Shown: positions 1-9,440 of the stretch, one piece after another
How positions within the stretch are numbered: the stretch's first letter is position 1
Layout: every line of letters starts with the position of its first letter
Origin: Acidovorax_G lacteus
Lineage (GTDB): Bacteria; Pseudomonadota; Gammaproteobacteria; Burkholderiales; Burkholderiaceae_C
Reading direction: 5' to 3'
Assembly: GCF_039540375.1 (NCBI RefSeq)
Contig: NZ_BAABEX010000013.1
Coordinates: 1 to 64,000 of the forward strand
DNA: 64,000 bases
The notes under the pieces: model-generated
Told to the model about the DNA's origin: nothing
The model's database searches: none
What the model saw: only the letters and a program-made list of their open reading frames with translations
Translations under genes and position numbers: made by a program

Positions 1-1
1 G

Positions 2-61
2 CTGGAGGTGTATGCCCAACATCTGCAGCGCCTGACGCAGCAGCCTGATTCGGTGCATTGA
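2..61 (+). CDS. C-terminal tail of an unidentified protein (5' partial)
   Basis: Only the last 19 codons and a TGA stop lie in the window (frame 2, ending ...QQPDSVH). This is the only open frame that runs in from the left edge and stops before the intergenic repeat. Nothing about function can be said. It converges on queC, and the dispersed CACGAGCAGCTAT repeat lies between the two. Confidence 0.4.
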   Translation: MEVYAQHLQRLTQQPDSVH

Positions 62-104
62 ACCAATACAAGTGTTGCGCTTGGACTTGAAACCGCCCTT
101 GTTA

Positions 105-136
105 TATAAGCACGAGCAGCTATCAAATCAGTAGCG
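105..136 (+). repeat. Dispersed intergenic repeat, copy 1
   Basis: Contains AAGCACGAGCAGCTATCAAA followed by TCAGTAGC, the core shared by seven intergenic places in this window. It lies between the 3' ends of two convergent genes. Confidence 0.7.
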
Positions 137-245
137 TTTACCGAATCAATCAAGCGGAGGGTTTTCGCCGGAAGGCTCCTGCCGCTGGCAGCGCATGGCG
201 GCCCCTGCCCTGCGGGCGCGCCCCGGGCCGCGCGGTGGCGGTCGG

Positions 246-947
246 TCAGCCTGCCGCTTGCCAGCGTGCGTGGCCAGCGGCCCGCAGCTCGCACGCGGGG
301 CACTGCCCACAGCCGTAGCCCCAGGCATGGCGGTGCGTGCGGTCGCCGTGGTAGCAGGTGTGCGTGTCTTCCACCATCAGCTCCACCAGCGCCGGGCCGC
401 CGAGCTCCAGCGCCATCTGCCAGGTGGCGGCCTTGTCCAGCCACATCAGCGGGGTCTCGACCGTGAACCGCTGGCCCATGCCGAGCGACAGCGCCACCTG
501 CAGGGCCTTGAGTGTGTCGTCGCGGCAGTCGGGGTAGCCGGAAAAGTCGGTCTCGCACATGCCGCCCACCAGGGTGTGCAGGCCGCGGCGGTAGCCAATG
601 GCGGCCGCGAGCTGGAAGAACAGCAGGTTGCGCCCGGGCACGAAGGTGTTGGGCAGCCCTTCGGCCGTCATGCGGATGGCGGCATCCCGGGTCAGCGCGG
701 TGTCGCTGATGTGGCCGAGCACGGCCAGGTCGAGCACGTGGTCGTCGCCCAGCCGCGGCGCCCACTGGGGAAAGCGCTCGCGCAGCGAGGCCAGCACGAC
801 CTGCCGCTGCGCCAGCTCGACCCGGTGACGCTGGCCGTAGTCAAAGCCGACGGTTTCGACCCGCGCGAAATGCGTGAGCGCCCAGGCCAGACAGGTGGCC
901 GAATCCTGGCCACCGGAAAACAGAACGAGGGCGTGGCCGCTGCGCAT
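246..947 (-). CDS. queC: 7-cyano-7-deazaguanine (preQ0) synthase QueC
   Basis: QueC converts 7-carboxy-7-deazaguanine and ammonia to preQ0 with ATP, a cytosolic step of queuosine biosynthesis. The 233-residue length is normal. The N-terminus carries the PP-loop ATP-binding motif SGGQDSAT at residues 11-18. The C-terminus has the zinc-binding cysteines in CYHG...YGCGQCPACELR. The ATG follows AGGAG by a suitable distance. No other queuosine gene is adjacent. A terminator for the next gene upstream on the same strand separates the two, so queC probably has its own promoter. Confidence 0.95.
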   Translation of the reverse strand: MRSGHALVLFSGGQDSATCLAWALTHFARVETVGFDYGQRHRVELAQRQVVLASLRERFPQWAPRLGDDHVLDLAVLGHISDTALTRDAAIRMTAEGLPNTFVPGRNLLFFQLAAAIGYRRGLHTLVGGMCETDFSGYPDCRDDTLKALQVALSLGMGQRFTVETPLMWLDKAATWQMALELGGPALVELMVEDTHTCYHGDRTHRHAWGYGCGQCPACELRAAGHARWQAAG

Positions 948-996
948 GGAAAGCTCCTGGCTGGGCCGGGGCGATGGGCTGCCCCGGCGCTGGACG

Positions 997-1020
997 AAAA
1001 AAAGCCCCGCGGTGCGGGGC
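997..1020 (-). terminator. Rho-independent terminator of the 47-residue protein gene
   Basis: On the minus strand GCCCCGC-acc-GCGGGGC is followed by seven T. It lies just after the stop codon of the gene at 1045-1188 and before the queC start. Confidence 0.85.
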
Positions 1021-1044
1021 GTGGCGTGATCGGCGGGACGCCGC

Positions 1045-1188
1045 TCAGGCCATGGAGATGGCGATGAAGGCCAGCAGGAACATCATGACGCCGCCCACCA
1101 CGGGCAGCACCACGGGCATCTTTTCCACGATGCGCTCGACGGGATCGTCGGAGTGGGCAGAGGCGTGCGTGTGGTTGTGATCGGACAT
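1045..1188 (-). CDS. Small single-pass membrane protein with His-rich N-terminus, unknown function
   Basis: A 47-residue protein starting MSDHNHTHASAHSDD. The first 15 residues hold four histidines and four acidic or polar residues. After VERIVEKM comes one hydrophobic segment (about residues 25-46, rich in V, M, L, F and A) that should span the inner membrane. A GGAAG Shine-Dalgarno sequence precedes the ATG, a TAGAAT hexamer lies about 37 bases upstream, and a strong terminator follows, so this looks like a real monocistronic gene. I do not recognise the family. The His cluster could bind metal, but that is only a guess. Confidence 0.7.
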   Translation of the reverse strand: MSDHNHTHASAHSDDPVERIVEKMPVVLPVVGGVMMFLLAFIAISMA

Positions 1189-1310
1189 GGTGGGATCTTC
1201 CTTGAGGGCAGACAAACTGCCGTGATTCTAGCGGGCCGCCCGCACCGGTGGCCAAGCCCCTGCGCTGCACGGCCCTTTGGCGCGGCCATCACACCGCCAG
1301 AGCGCGTTGC

Positions 1311-2510
1311 TCACAGGCGTTCGGCCTGCATACCCGCCGTGCGCAGGCGCTCCAGCACGTCCTGGATGTGCGCTGCGCCGCGCGTTTGCAGCACCAGCTC
1401 AATATCGACGTTCTGCGCGGCCAGCATCGTGAAGGCGCGTTGGTGGTGCACCTCCTCGATGTTGGCCCCGGCGTCGGCAACGGTGGCCGTGATGCGGGCC
1501 AGCACGCCGGGCACGTCGCGTGCGCTCACCTTGATGCGCACGAGCCGGCCCGAGCGCACCATGCCGCGCTCGATGATGGCCGCCAGCAGCAGCGGATCGA
1601 CGTTGCCGCCGCACAGCACCAGACCCACCCGCTTGCCAGCAAAGCGCTGCGGATGCCGCAGCAGCGCGGCCAGGCCGGCAGCGCCTGCGCCCTCGACCAG
1701 GGTTTTTTCAATCTCCAGCAGCATCAGCATGGCCTGCTCGATATCGCCTTCGTCCACGAGCAGCAGATCGTCCACCAGCCGCGCCACCACCTCGCGCGTG
1801 ATCTGGCCCGGCGTTCCCACGGCAATGCCCTCGGCAATCGTCGAGGTGCCCTGCGGATGCTGCGTGCCCTTGATGGCGTTGACCATGGCCGGAAAGCGCG
1901 TGGTCTGCACGCCCACCACCTCGATGCCCGGGCGCAGCGCCTTGGCCGCAGTGGCCACGCCGGCAATCAGGCCGCCGCCGCCCACGGCAATCACCAGCAC
2001 GTCGAGGTCGGGCACGGCCTGCAGCATCTCCAGCCCGAGCGTGCCCTGGCCGGCGGCCACCGCCGCGTCGTCGTACGGGTGCACAAAGGTCAGGCCCTGC
2101 TGATCGGCCAGCGCATAGGCGTGGGCGCGGGCTTCTTCCAGCGTGTCGCCGTGCAGCACCACCTCGGCTCCGAAGCCGCGCGTGCGCTCCACCTTCACCG
2201 CCGGGGTGAAGCGGGGCATCACGATCACCGCCCGCAGCCCCAGGCGCTGCGCGTGGTAGGCCACGCCCTGCGCATGGTTGCCCGCGCTCATGGCCACCAC
2301 ACCGCGCGCGCGCTCTTCGGGTGTGAGCAGGGTCAGGCGGTTGCAGGCGCCGCGTTCCTTGAACGAGGCCGTGAACTGCAGGTTCTCGAACTTGAGAAAC
2401 ACTTGCGCGCCCACGATTTCCGACAGCGTGCGCGATTCGACGCAGGGCGTGTCGAGCACCTGGCCGTGCAGGCGGGCGGCGGCGTGCTGGATGTCTTGCA
2501 GGGTGAGCAT
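1311..2510 (-). CDS. ilvA: Threonine ammonia-lyase (PLP, with C-terminal ACT domain)
   Basis: This enzyme deaminates threonine to 2-oxobutanoate, the first step toward isoleucine. The protein is 399 residues. Residues 1-320 are a fold-type II PLP domain with the Schiff-base lysine in TASFKERGACN (about residues 48-58) and a phosphate-binding glycine loop VIAVGGGGLIAG. The last 75 residues form a single ACT-like regulatory domain. This is the medium-length form, shorter than the long E. coli IlvA with two ACT-like subdomains. AGGA lies 10 bases before the ATG. The next gene on the strand ends 19 bases upstream, so the two may be co-transcribed. Confidence 0.92.
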   Translation of the reverse strand: MLTLQDIQHAAARLHGQVLDTPCVESRTLSEIVGAQVFLKFENLQFTASFKERGACNRLTLLTPEERARGVVAMSAGNHAQGVAYHAQRLGLRAVIVMPRFTPAVKVERTRGFGAEVVLHGDTLEEARAHAYALADQQGLTFVHPYDDAAVAAGQGTLGLEMLQAVPDLDVLVIAVGGGGLIAGVATAAKALRPGIEVVGVQTTRFPAMVNAIKGTQHPQGTSTIAEGIAVGTPGQITREVVARLVDDLLLVDEGDIEQAMLMLLEIEKTLVEGAGAAGLAALLRHPQRFAGKRVGLVLCGGNVDPLLLAAIIERGMVRSGRLVRIKVSARDVPGVLARITATVADAGANIEEVHHQRAFTMLAAQNVDIELVLQTRGAAHIQDVLERLRTAGMQAERL

Positions 2511-2529
2511 GGTGTGTCGATCCTTTGGT

Positions 2530-3378
2530 TCAGCGCTGCAGGCGCAGCGCGGCTTCGGCCAGGCGCTGCTGCAGCTGACCCAGGTCGGCCGGGCTGGCCG
2601 GCTCTTCCTTGATCACGATGCCCGTGCCCACGCCCGAGGGGGTGGTCAGGCGGCGTACCGACAGCAACTGGTCATCAGCCACGCCCACCGATTGCATATA
2701 GCCCTCGCCTTCGTTGACGCTGTACACAAAGAAATATGCGCGCTGCACCTGGCCCGAACCGTTGAGCTTGACGCACAGCACCCCACCCGCGAGTTCGCCG
2801 CTGGTCTGGTGCTCGCAGCCAAAGCGGCCGTCGCTGGTGGCCAGAATGCCGTTGCCGCCGCTGGTGCTGCCGGCCGATGTCGTGAGCTGCACCGCCTCGG
2901 CGGTCAGGCCCATGCTGCCCAGGCTGTTGAAGGACCACACGCCGCGCAGGCTCGACTGAGCAAACGGGTACGCAAAGTTCACCCGGTGCATGGCACGCTC
3001 CGGCTCGCCCGGGAAGGTCACAAAGCCCGCAATGCCACTGGTGAAGCGCATGCGCACGGTGCCCGGATTGCCGGCCAGCACGCCGGAGCGCGGCGCGCTC
3101 CCAAAAAAACGACCGCCTTCGTAGCGCGTGAGGGGCGCCGCCACCTGGTTGTTGCTCAGCGTGCCGACGGCCAGGTAGAAGGTGGGTTGTCCGGAGCTTT
3201 CGTACGCGTACATCTGCATGACGAAGGTGTCGTTCTGCACGTCGATGGCCATGCCACGGCCCGGCTTGCCGTCCAGCTCGGCGCTCACGATCCAGGTGCC
3301 GGCCTGTGGGGCAAAGGCCTGTGCCGACAGGGCCCAGAGGGTGGCAGCGGTGACAAGAAGACGGGACAGCAGCGACAC
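2530..3378 (-). CDS. Secreted protein of unknown function
   Basis: A 282-residue protein with a GTG start placed by a GGAG ribosome site. A Sec signal peptide covers residues 1 to about 22 (hydrophobic core LLVTAATLWALSA, cut near AQA-FA). The rest is rich in beta-forming residues, with two similar halves (FYLAVGTLS... and FFVYSVNEGEG...). The second half has an isolated Cys pair (FGCEHQ, GVLCVK) that could form a disulfide. I recognise no catalytic motif or named family. It lies directly upstream of ilvA on the same strand. Confidence 0.7.
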   Translation of the reverse strand: MSLLSRLLVTAATLWALSAQAFAPQAGTWIVSAELDGKPGRGMAIDVQNDTFVMQMYAYESSGQPTFYLAVGTLSNNQVAAPLTRYEGGRFFGSAPRSGVLAGNPGTVRMRFTSGIAGFVTFPGEPERAMHRVNFAYPFAQSSLRGVWSFNSLGSMGLTAEAVQLTTSAGSTSGGNGILATSDGRFGCEHQTSGELAGGVLCVKLNGSGQVQRAYFFVYSVNEGEGYMQSVGVADDQLLSVRRLTTPSGVGTGIVIKEEPASPADLGQLQQRLAEAALRLQR

Positions 3379-3475
3379 GGAAACTCCTGATCGGTTGGCA
3401 AAACGCCGACCTTACCGGCTTTGGGTGCGCCGGTAAACCCGAATCCGTCAAGCCCTGCGCGGCGTGCGCGCCCGC

Positions 3476-5404
3476 TCAGGCCTGCGTGCACACCCGCAGC
3501 ACCTCGGCCCCGTACGCTTCGAGCTTCTTCGCCCCCATGCCGCTGATGCCCTGCAGGTCGTCCAGCGACGCAGGATTGCGCTCGGCAATCGCGGCCAGTG
3601 TTGCGTCGTGGAAGATCACGTACGCGGGCAGGTTGTGCTCGCGCGCCACCTCGGCGCGCCAGGCCTTGAGGTTGATGAAACGCACCTGCGCATCGGGCCC
3701 CAGGTTGGCCGCGGCCACCGGGGTGGTGCTGGTGCGGCGCGTGCGCCGCGCACTGGGCGATGCGCTGGCTTCGCGCAGGTGCACGGGCACTGCGCCGCGC
3801 AGCACGCCGCGCGAGCCTTCGGTCAGGCACAGCGTGTCGAAGCTGTGGCCCTGCTCGGTCACCACCGTGTGCAGGCCCAGGGCGCCCGTGGCCAGCAACT
3901 GGCGCAGCACGCCGCGCAACTGCGCTTCGGAATACTGCGCGCCCAGCCCGAAGGTGGAAAGCCGCTCGTGGCCGAACTGGCGGACCTTGTCGGTCTCTTT
4001 GCCGCGCACGATGTCGAGGATGTGGCCCGCGCCATACGTGAGGCCACTGGCTTCGTGCGCGCGGAAGATGGTGGACAGCAGCTTGCGCGCGGCATCGGTG
4101 CCGTCCCACACGGCCGGCGGGTTCAGGCAGTTGTCGCAGTTGCCGCAGGCCATGCGCGGCACACCGTCGCCCTCGGGGCCGGCGCCGTACACCTCGCCAA
4201 AGTAGGCCAGCAGCCGCACGCGGCGGCAGTCGGTGGCCTCGGCCAGCGCCAGCAGGGCGTCGAGCTTGCCGCGCAGCCCCTGCTTGAAGGCGTCGGGTGC
4301 GGGGCTTTCGTCGATCATGCGGCGCTGCTGCACCACGTCTTGCAGGCCATAGGCCATCCAGGCGTCGGCGGCCAGGCCGTCGCGGCCCGCGCGGCCGGTT
4401 TCCTGGTAGTAGCCCTCGATGTTCTTGGGCATGTCCACATGGGCCACAAAGCGCACGTCGGGCTTGTCGATGCCCATGCCAAACGCGATGGTGGCCACCA
4501 TCACGATGCCGTCTTCGCGCAAAAAGCGGTCCTGGTGGAGCTGGCGCGTTTCGGCCGGCAGGCCCGCGTGGTAGGGCAGGGCGGTGAGGCCCGCGTCGCA
4601 CAGCGCGGCGGCGGTTTCTTCCACCCGGCGGCGCGACTGGCAGTACACCACGCCCGCCTCGCCCGCGTGCTCGCGCTCAATGAAGCGCAGCAGCTGTACC
4701 AGCGGCTCTTTCTTCTCGACGATGGTGTAGCGGATGTTGGGCCGGTCAAAGCTGCTGACGAAGCGGCGCGCATCCTGCAGTTGCAGCCGCTCCACGATGT
4801 CGCTTTGCGTGAGTTCATCGGCCGTGGCCGTGAGCGCGATGCGCGGCACGCCGGCAAAGCGTTCGTGCAGCACGCTGAGCGCGCGGTATTCGGGGCGGAA
4901 GTCGTGGCCCCACTGGCTCACGCAGTGCGCCTCGTCGATGGCGAACAGCGACAGCATGCCCTGCGCGTACAGGTTGTCCAGCAGGCCCAGAAAGCGCGGC
5001 GTGGTCAGGCGCTCGGGCGCGGCGTACAGCAGCGTGATCTGGCCGGTCTGCAGCCGCCACTCCACGTCCTGCGCGGCATCGAAGTCGAGCGTCGAATTGA
5101 GGAAGGCCGCGTCCACACCGGCCTCGTGCAACGCGCCCACCTGGTCGTGCATGAGCGCAATCAGCGGCGACACCACGATGGTCACCCCACGGCCCCGCTG
5201 CTGGCGCACGATGGCTGGCACCTGATAGCACAGGCTCTTGCCGCCGCCCGTGGGCATCAGCACCACGGCGTCACCGCCATCGCTGACGTGCGTGACGATG
5301 TCCGCCTGCGCACCGCGGAAGGCCGTGTAACCGAAGACTTCGTGCAGTACGGCGGAGCAGGCACCCAAGGTGTCGCCCTCGGCAGAAACTTCGATCACGT
5401 TCAT
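3476..5404 (-). CDS. recQ: ATP-dependent DNA helicase RecQ
   Basis: RecQ is a 3'-5' superfamily 2 helicase of recombination and fork repair. From the chosen ATG the protein is 642 residues. Visible in order are: Q motif FGYTAFRGAQ, Walker A MPTGGGKSLCYQ, the DEAH-type box AIDEAHCVSQWGHDFRPEY, helicase C motif VQETGRAGRDG-like, the zinc site CGNCDNCL, the winged-helix region and a C-terminal HRDC domain (last 75 residues). The ATG overlaps the stop of the MocR gene as ATGA, so the two are translationally coupled. Upstream in-frame codons overlap MocR and are not used. Confidence 0.95.
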   Translation of the reverse strand: MNVIEVSAEGDTLGACSAVLHEVFGYTAFRGAQADIVTHVSDGGDAVVLMPTGGGKSLCYQVPAIVRQQRGRGVTIVVSPLIALMHDQVGALHEAGVDAAFLNSTLDFDAAQDVEWRLQTGQITLLYAAPERLTTPRFLGLLDNLYAQGMLSLFAIDEAHCVSQWGHDFRPEYRALSVLHERFAGVPRIALTATADELTQSDIVERLQLQDARRFVSSFDRPNIRYTIVEKKEPLVQLLRFIEREHAGEAGVVYCQSRRRVEETAAALCDAGLTALPYHAGLPAETRQLHQDRFLREDGIVMVATIAFGMGIDKPDVRFVAHVDMPKNIEGYYQETGRAGRDGLAADAWMAYGLQDVVQQRRMIDESPAPDAFKQGLRGKLDALLALAEATDCRRVRLLAYFGEVYGAGPEGDGVPRMACGNCDNCLNPPAVWDGTDAARKLLSTIFRAHEASGLTYGAGHILDIVRGKETDKVRQFGHERLSTFGLGAQYSEAQLRGVLRQLLATGALGLHTVVTEQGHSFDTLCLTEGSRGVLRGAVPVHLREASASPSARRTRRTSTTPVAAANLGPDAQVRFINLKAWRAEVAREHNLPAYVIFHDATLAAIAERNPASLDDLQGISGMGAKKLEAYGAEVLRVCTQA

Positions 5405-6876
5405 GGGCGGTATTGTCCATGAGCGCTGACGCGCGCCAGCGTGCGCACCGCCGCGTCGATGGATTCGGGCGGTAGTGCGGCAAAGCCCAGGCGCCAGCCG
5501 TCGACGGCTGGCGCGGCGTGGTACAGCTCCCCCAGGCTGGGCGTGGCAATGCCCAGCGCCGCGGCCTGCCGGGTACAGGCCTGCTCGCACCCGTCGGGCA
5601 GACGCACGGCCATCTGCAGGCCGCCACGGTGGTCCATGGGGCTGGCCCAGGGCAGATGGCTGTGCAGCGCCTGCAGCAGCGCGTCACGTCGGCTGCGGTA
5701 GAGCTGTCGCATCAGCCGCAGGTGGGCCGCAAAGTGTCCCTGGTCCATGAAGTCTGCGGCCACCGCCTGCATGGGCTGCGAAGGATGTCCGTCGCAGATG
5801 GTGCGTGCGGTCACCAGCGGGGCGACGAGTGCTTCGGGCAGCACCATGTAGGCCAGCCGCACCGACGGAAACAGCGATTTCGAGAAGGTGCCGATGTAGA
5901 TCACCTGGCCATGGTCGTCCAGCCCCTGCAGCGCCGGTGTGGACTGGTGGTCGTACAGGAACTCGCTGTCGTAGTCGTCCTCGATCAGCCATGCTCGGCT
6001 GGCCCGTGCGTGCGCAATGAAGCTCAGCCTGCGCGGCAGCGACATGGCCCGACCGGTCGGAAACTGGTGCGACGGGGTGAGGTAAATCAGCCGCGCGGGC
6101 GGGCGGGTCGCGTCCAGCGTGGCTCCGTGCTCGTCCAACGGTATGTCCACCATCCGGGCACCGTAGGCGCAGAAGGCGGTGCGGGCGCCTGCGTAGCCGG
6201 GGTCCTCCATCCAGACGGTGTCTCCATCGTCGAGCAGCGCGGCCGACAGCAGCTGCAGCGCCTGCTGCGAACTCGTGAGTACCAGCACCTGCCCCGCATG
6301 ACAACGCACCCCGCGCGACTGGCCCAGGTAGCGTGCGATCGCCTCGCGCAGTGCGGGCAGGCCCTGGGGGTCGCCATAAAACATCAGCGCCTCGGCGTTC
6401 TGCCGCAGCCGCCGCTGCAGCAGCTGCCGCCACAGCGCGGTGGGAAACGCCTGCAGATCGGGACTTCCCGCCACAAATGCGCGGGGGTGTTCGGGCTCGC
6501 GGCAGCCCCCGGTGTCCACCATGCGCCGCCCGCGTGCCGACAAGAGCGGCGGCGCATCCGCAGGCGGCGCTGCGCGCACAGGGCGGCCGCTGGGGCGGGG
6601 TCCGGTGGCGCGCATGTCAATCGCCACAAAGCTGCCCTGGCCCACCTGGCGGCGCAGGTAGCCCTCGGCTTCCAGCTGCGCATAGGCGGCCTCAACGGTG
6701 ACCCTGGAAAGCCCCAGGTCTTGCGCAAGGTGGCGGCTGGAGGGCAACTGCTCGCCCAGCGTGGCCTGCCCGCTGCGCATGGCCTCGCGCAGGGCGGCGC
6801 ACAGCCGTGCCCGTCGCCCGCCAGCGGCCTGGGTGTCCATCAGCGACAGCAGCAGGCGCGGCTTGATCGTGGTCAT
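5401..6876 (-). CDS. MocR/PdxR-type transcriptional regulator (GntR wHTH fused to aminotransferase fold)
   Basis: A 491-residue regulator. Residues about 20-85 are a GntR-family winged helix (LPSSRHLAQDLGLSRVTVEA). Residues about 130-480 are a fold-type I aminotransferase domain with the PLP lysine in GTFSKSLFPSVR. Family members sense PLP or an amino compound and control neighbouring genes. It is divergent from the rhodanese/GNAT pair, and an inverted repeat in the 106-base gap is the likely operator. Its stop overlaps the recQ start by 4 bases, an unusual partner for this family. The effector cannot be told from sequence. Confidence 0.9.
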   Translation of the reverse strand: MTTIKPRLLLSLMDTQAAGGRRARLCAALREAMRSGQATLGEQLPSSRHLAQDLGLSRVTVEAAYAQLEAEGYLRRQVGQGSFVAIDMRATGPRPSGRPVRAAPPADAPPLLSARGRRMVDTGGCREPEHPRAFVAGSPDLQAFPTALWRQLLQRRLRQNAEALMFYGDPQGLPALREAIARYLGQSRGVRCHAGQVLVLTSSQQALQLLSAALLDDGDTVWMEDPGYAGARTAFCAYGARMVDIPLDEHGATLDATRPPARLIYLTPSHQFPTGRAMSLPRRLSFIAHARASRAWLIEDDYDSEFLYDHQSTPALQGLDDHGQVIYIGTFSKSLFPSVRLAYMVLPEALVAPLVTARTICDGHPSQPMQAVAADFMDQGHFAAHLRLMRQLYRSRRDALLQALHSHLPWASPMDHRGGLQMAVRLPDGCEQACTRQAAALGIATPSLGELYHAAPAVDGWRLGFAALPPESIDAAVRTLARVSAHGQYRP

Positions 6877-6884
6877 GGCGTATG

Positions 6885-6928
6885 GGTCTTATTGATGGTT
6901 TGAAATTGGTCTTATTTATAAGGCCAAT
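6885..6928. promoter_or_regulatory. Probable MocR operator: direct and inverted repeats
   Basis: GGTCTTATT occurs at 6885-6893 and again at 6908-6916. The second copy is part of an inverted repeat, ATTGGTCTTAT (6905-6915) and ATAAGGCCAAT (6918-6928), with one mismatch in 11. It sits in the divergent promoter region between the regulator and the rhodanese gene, in a locally AT-rich patch. Confidence 0.6.
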
Positions 6929-6982
6929 TGAGCCCACACTGCAGACAGCGGCTGTACCCCCGCATGACTTTGAGGAGCCACC

Positions 6983-7444
6983 ATGACCCATCCTGCCCCC
7001 GCCTCCAGTGTTCTGGCCTTTCCTGCCGCCACCCCTGCGCAATCGTGCGACTACATGGCGGCCAAGCTCAGCTTCCATGCCGACGCCTGGGATGTGGCGG
7101 AAGACCTGCGCAACGGCATTGACGCCATCGTGGTCATCGACACCCGCTCGCCCGCGCACTACGAACAGGGCCACGTACCCGGTGCCCTGAGCTTTCCCCA
7201 CCGCACCATGGACGCGCAGACCACGGCGCATCTGGACCGCAGCAAGGTCTATGTCACCTACTGCGATGGCATTGGCTGCAATGGCTCCACCAAGGGCGCC
7301 TACAAACTGGCGCGCCTGGGCTTCACGGTCAAGGAAATGCTGGGTGGTCTTGATTTCTGGATCCGCGACGGCCAGCCTGTGGCCACAGGCCCTGAGCCTG
7401 GCCGCATGCCGGCTGCACGCCCCGCCATCGAGTGCGCATGCTGA
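6983..7444 (+). CDS. Rhodanese-like domain protein
   Basis: A 153-residue cytosolic protein with one rhodanese domain: VVIDTRSPAHYEQGHVPGA at about residues 50-68 and the active-site loop YCDGIGCNGSTKGA at about 93-106, where the first Cys would carry the persulfide. The active-site loop has more residues and a second Cys compared with typical thiosulfate sulfurtransferases, so the substrate is uncertain. A GAGGAG site precedes the ATG. The gene is overlapped by the acetyltransferase gene and divergent from the MocR gene, which probably controls both. Confidence 0.88.
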   Translation: MTHPAPASSVLAFPAATPAQSCDYMAAKLSFHADAWDVAEDLRNGIDAIVVIDTRSPAHYEQGHVPGALSFPHRTMDAQTTAHLDRSKVYVTYCDGIGCNGSTKGAYKLARLGFTVKEMLGGLDFWIRDGQPVATGPEPGRMPAARPAIECAC

Positions 7445-7941
7445 CCACTGGCACCTGCCTGCCGCGGCCTGCGGGTGGTGCGGTACGCCCCGCGTGGCCG
7501 GGCGATGCTGCGGCGCTGGCCCGCCTGTGCGCCGCCCATGCGGCCTACGAGCGCCTGGCGCATTGCACCGACGGCCATGCAGCGCGCCTGGCCGAGGCGC
7601 TGCAAAGCGGGCGGTTGCACGCGTGGTTGGCACTGCGTGACGCGCAGATCGTGGGTTACGCCAGCGCCACGGTGGACTACGCCACCCTGGCGGCACGGCC
7701 GTTTCTGCACCTCGACTGCCTGTACCTGGACCCTGCGGCACGGGGCCATGGGCTGGGCCAGGCGCTGCTCTGCGCTGTGGTCGACCACGCCCGCACGCTG
7801 GGCTTCGCACAGCTGCAGTGGCAAACCCCGGTGTGGAACGAGGGCGCGATCCGGTTCTACGACCGGCTGGGTGCCACGAGGCTGACCAAGCAGCGCTACA
7901 CCCTGGCATGCGGGCAAAGCCCTTGCCCGCCCGGCGCCTGA
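7438..7941 (+). CDS. GNAT family N-acetyltransferase
   Basis: A 167-residue protein with a GNAT fold. The acetyl-CoA-binding motif A is LDPAARGHGLGQALLCAVVD (residues about 99-118), and motif B is WNEGAIRFYDRLGA. The ATG at 7438 overlaps the rhodanese stop by 7 bases (ATGCTGA), so it is translated by coupling. A GTG two codons upstream is an alternative start. The acceptor substrate is unknown. The MocR-rhodanese-GNAT arrangement suggests handling of a small amine or amino acid. Confidence 0.88.
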   Translation: MLTTGTCLPRPAGGAVRPAWPGDAAALARLCAAHAAYERLAHCTDGHAARLAEALQSGRLHAWLALRDAQIVGYASATVDYATLAARPFLHLDCLYLDPAARGHGLGQALLCAVVDHARTLGFAQLQWQTPVWNEGAIRFYDRLGATRLTKQRYTLACGQSPCPPGA

Positions 7942-7962
7942 CCGGGTTTCTACAATCGGGGC

Positions 7963-9027
<1,065 letters not shown>

Positions 9028-9160
9028 GCCCCGTCGCCTGAGGCTGCGCAGCCCTCACCCGGCGCCCTGGCGGCGGCCTGGGCAGGGTGTGCAGTGCTGC
9101 TGTGTCGGTGGTGCTGTGCATGTGCCACGCCGTGCGATCGCCCGGCAGCCCAGCAGAGTC

Positions 9161-9189
9161 AAGCACGAGCCGCTCTGAATTTGATAGCG
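9161..9189 (+). repeat. Dispersed intergenic repeat, copy 2 (degenerate)
   Basis: AAGCACGAGC followed by a degenerate middle and AATTTGATAGCG. It is downstream of metH1. Its left flank (CCCAGCAGAGTC) resembles that of copy 3 (CCCAGCAAAATC), so the two may share an origin. Confidence 0.6.
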
Positions 9190-9320
9190 TTTGGTGGCTT
9201 GCAGCAAGGCGTGCCGCCCGGCAGTGGAGGGCCGCCGGGCATCCCCCGGGTCTGGCGAGCGGCGATGCTGGCGATGGCATTCCGGGTGAGCCTCCAATCG
9301 GCCTGTGGCCCAGCAAAATC

Positions 9321-9350
9321 AAGCACAGGCAGCTATTGATTCAATAGCAG
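9321..9350 (+). repeat. Dispersed intergenic repeat, copy 3
   Basis: AAGCACAGGCAGCTATTGAT then TCAATAGCAG, a short inverted repeat (GCTATTGA/TCAATAGC). The rest of the 413-base gap after metH1 (9028-9440) shows no convincing coding frame. Confidence 0.65.
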
Positions 9351-9440
9351 AACGGGGCCATTCGGCAAGGCTTGCGGCGAGTGGCTGGCGCAGCGCGCAC
9401 TGCGCCGCCACAATGGGCAGCATCTGCCGCCCGACACACC

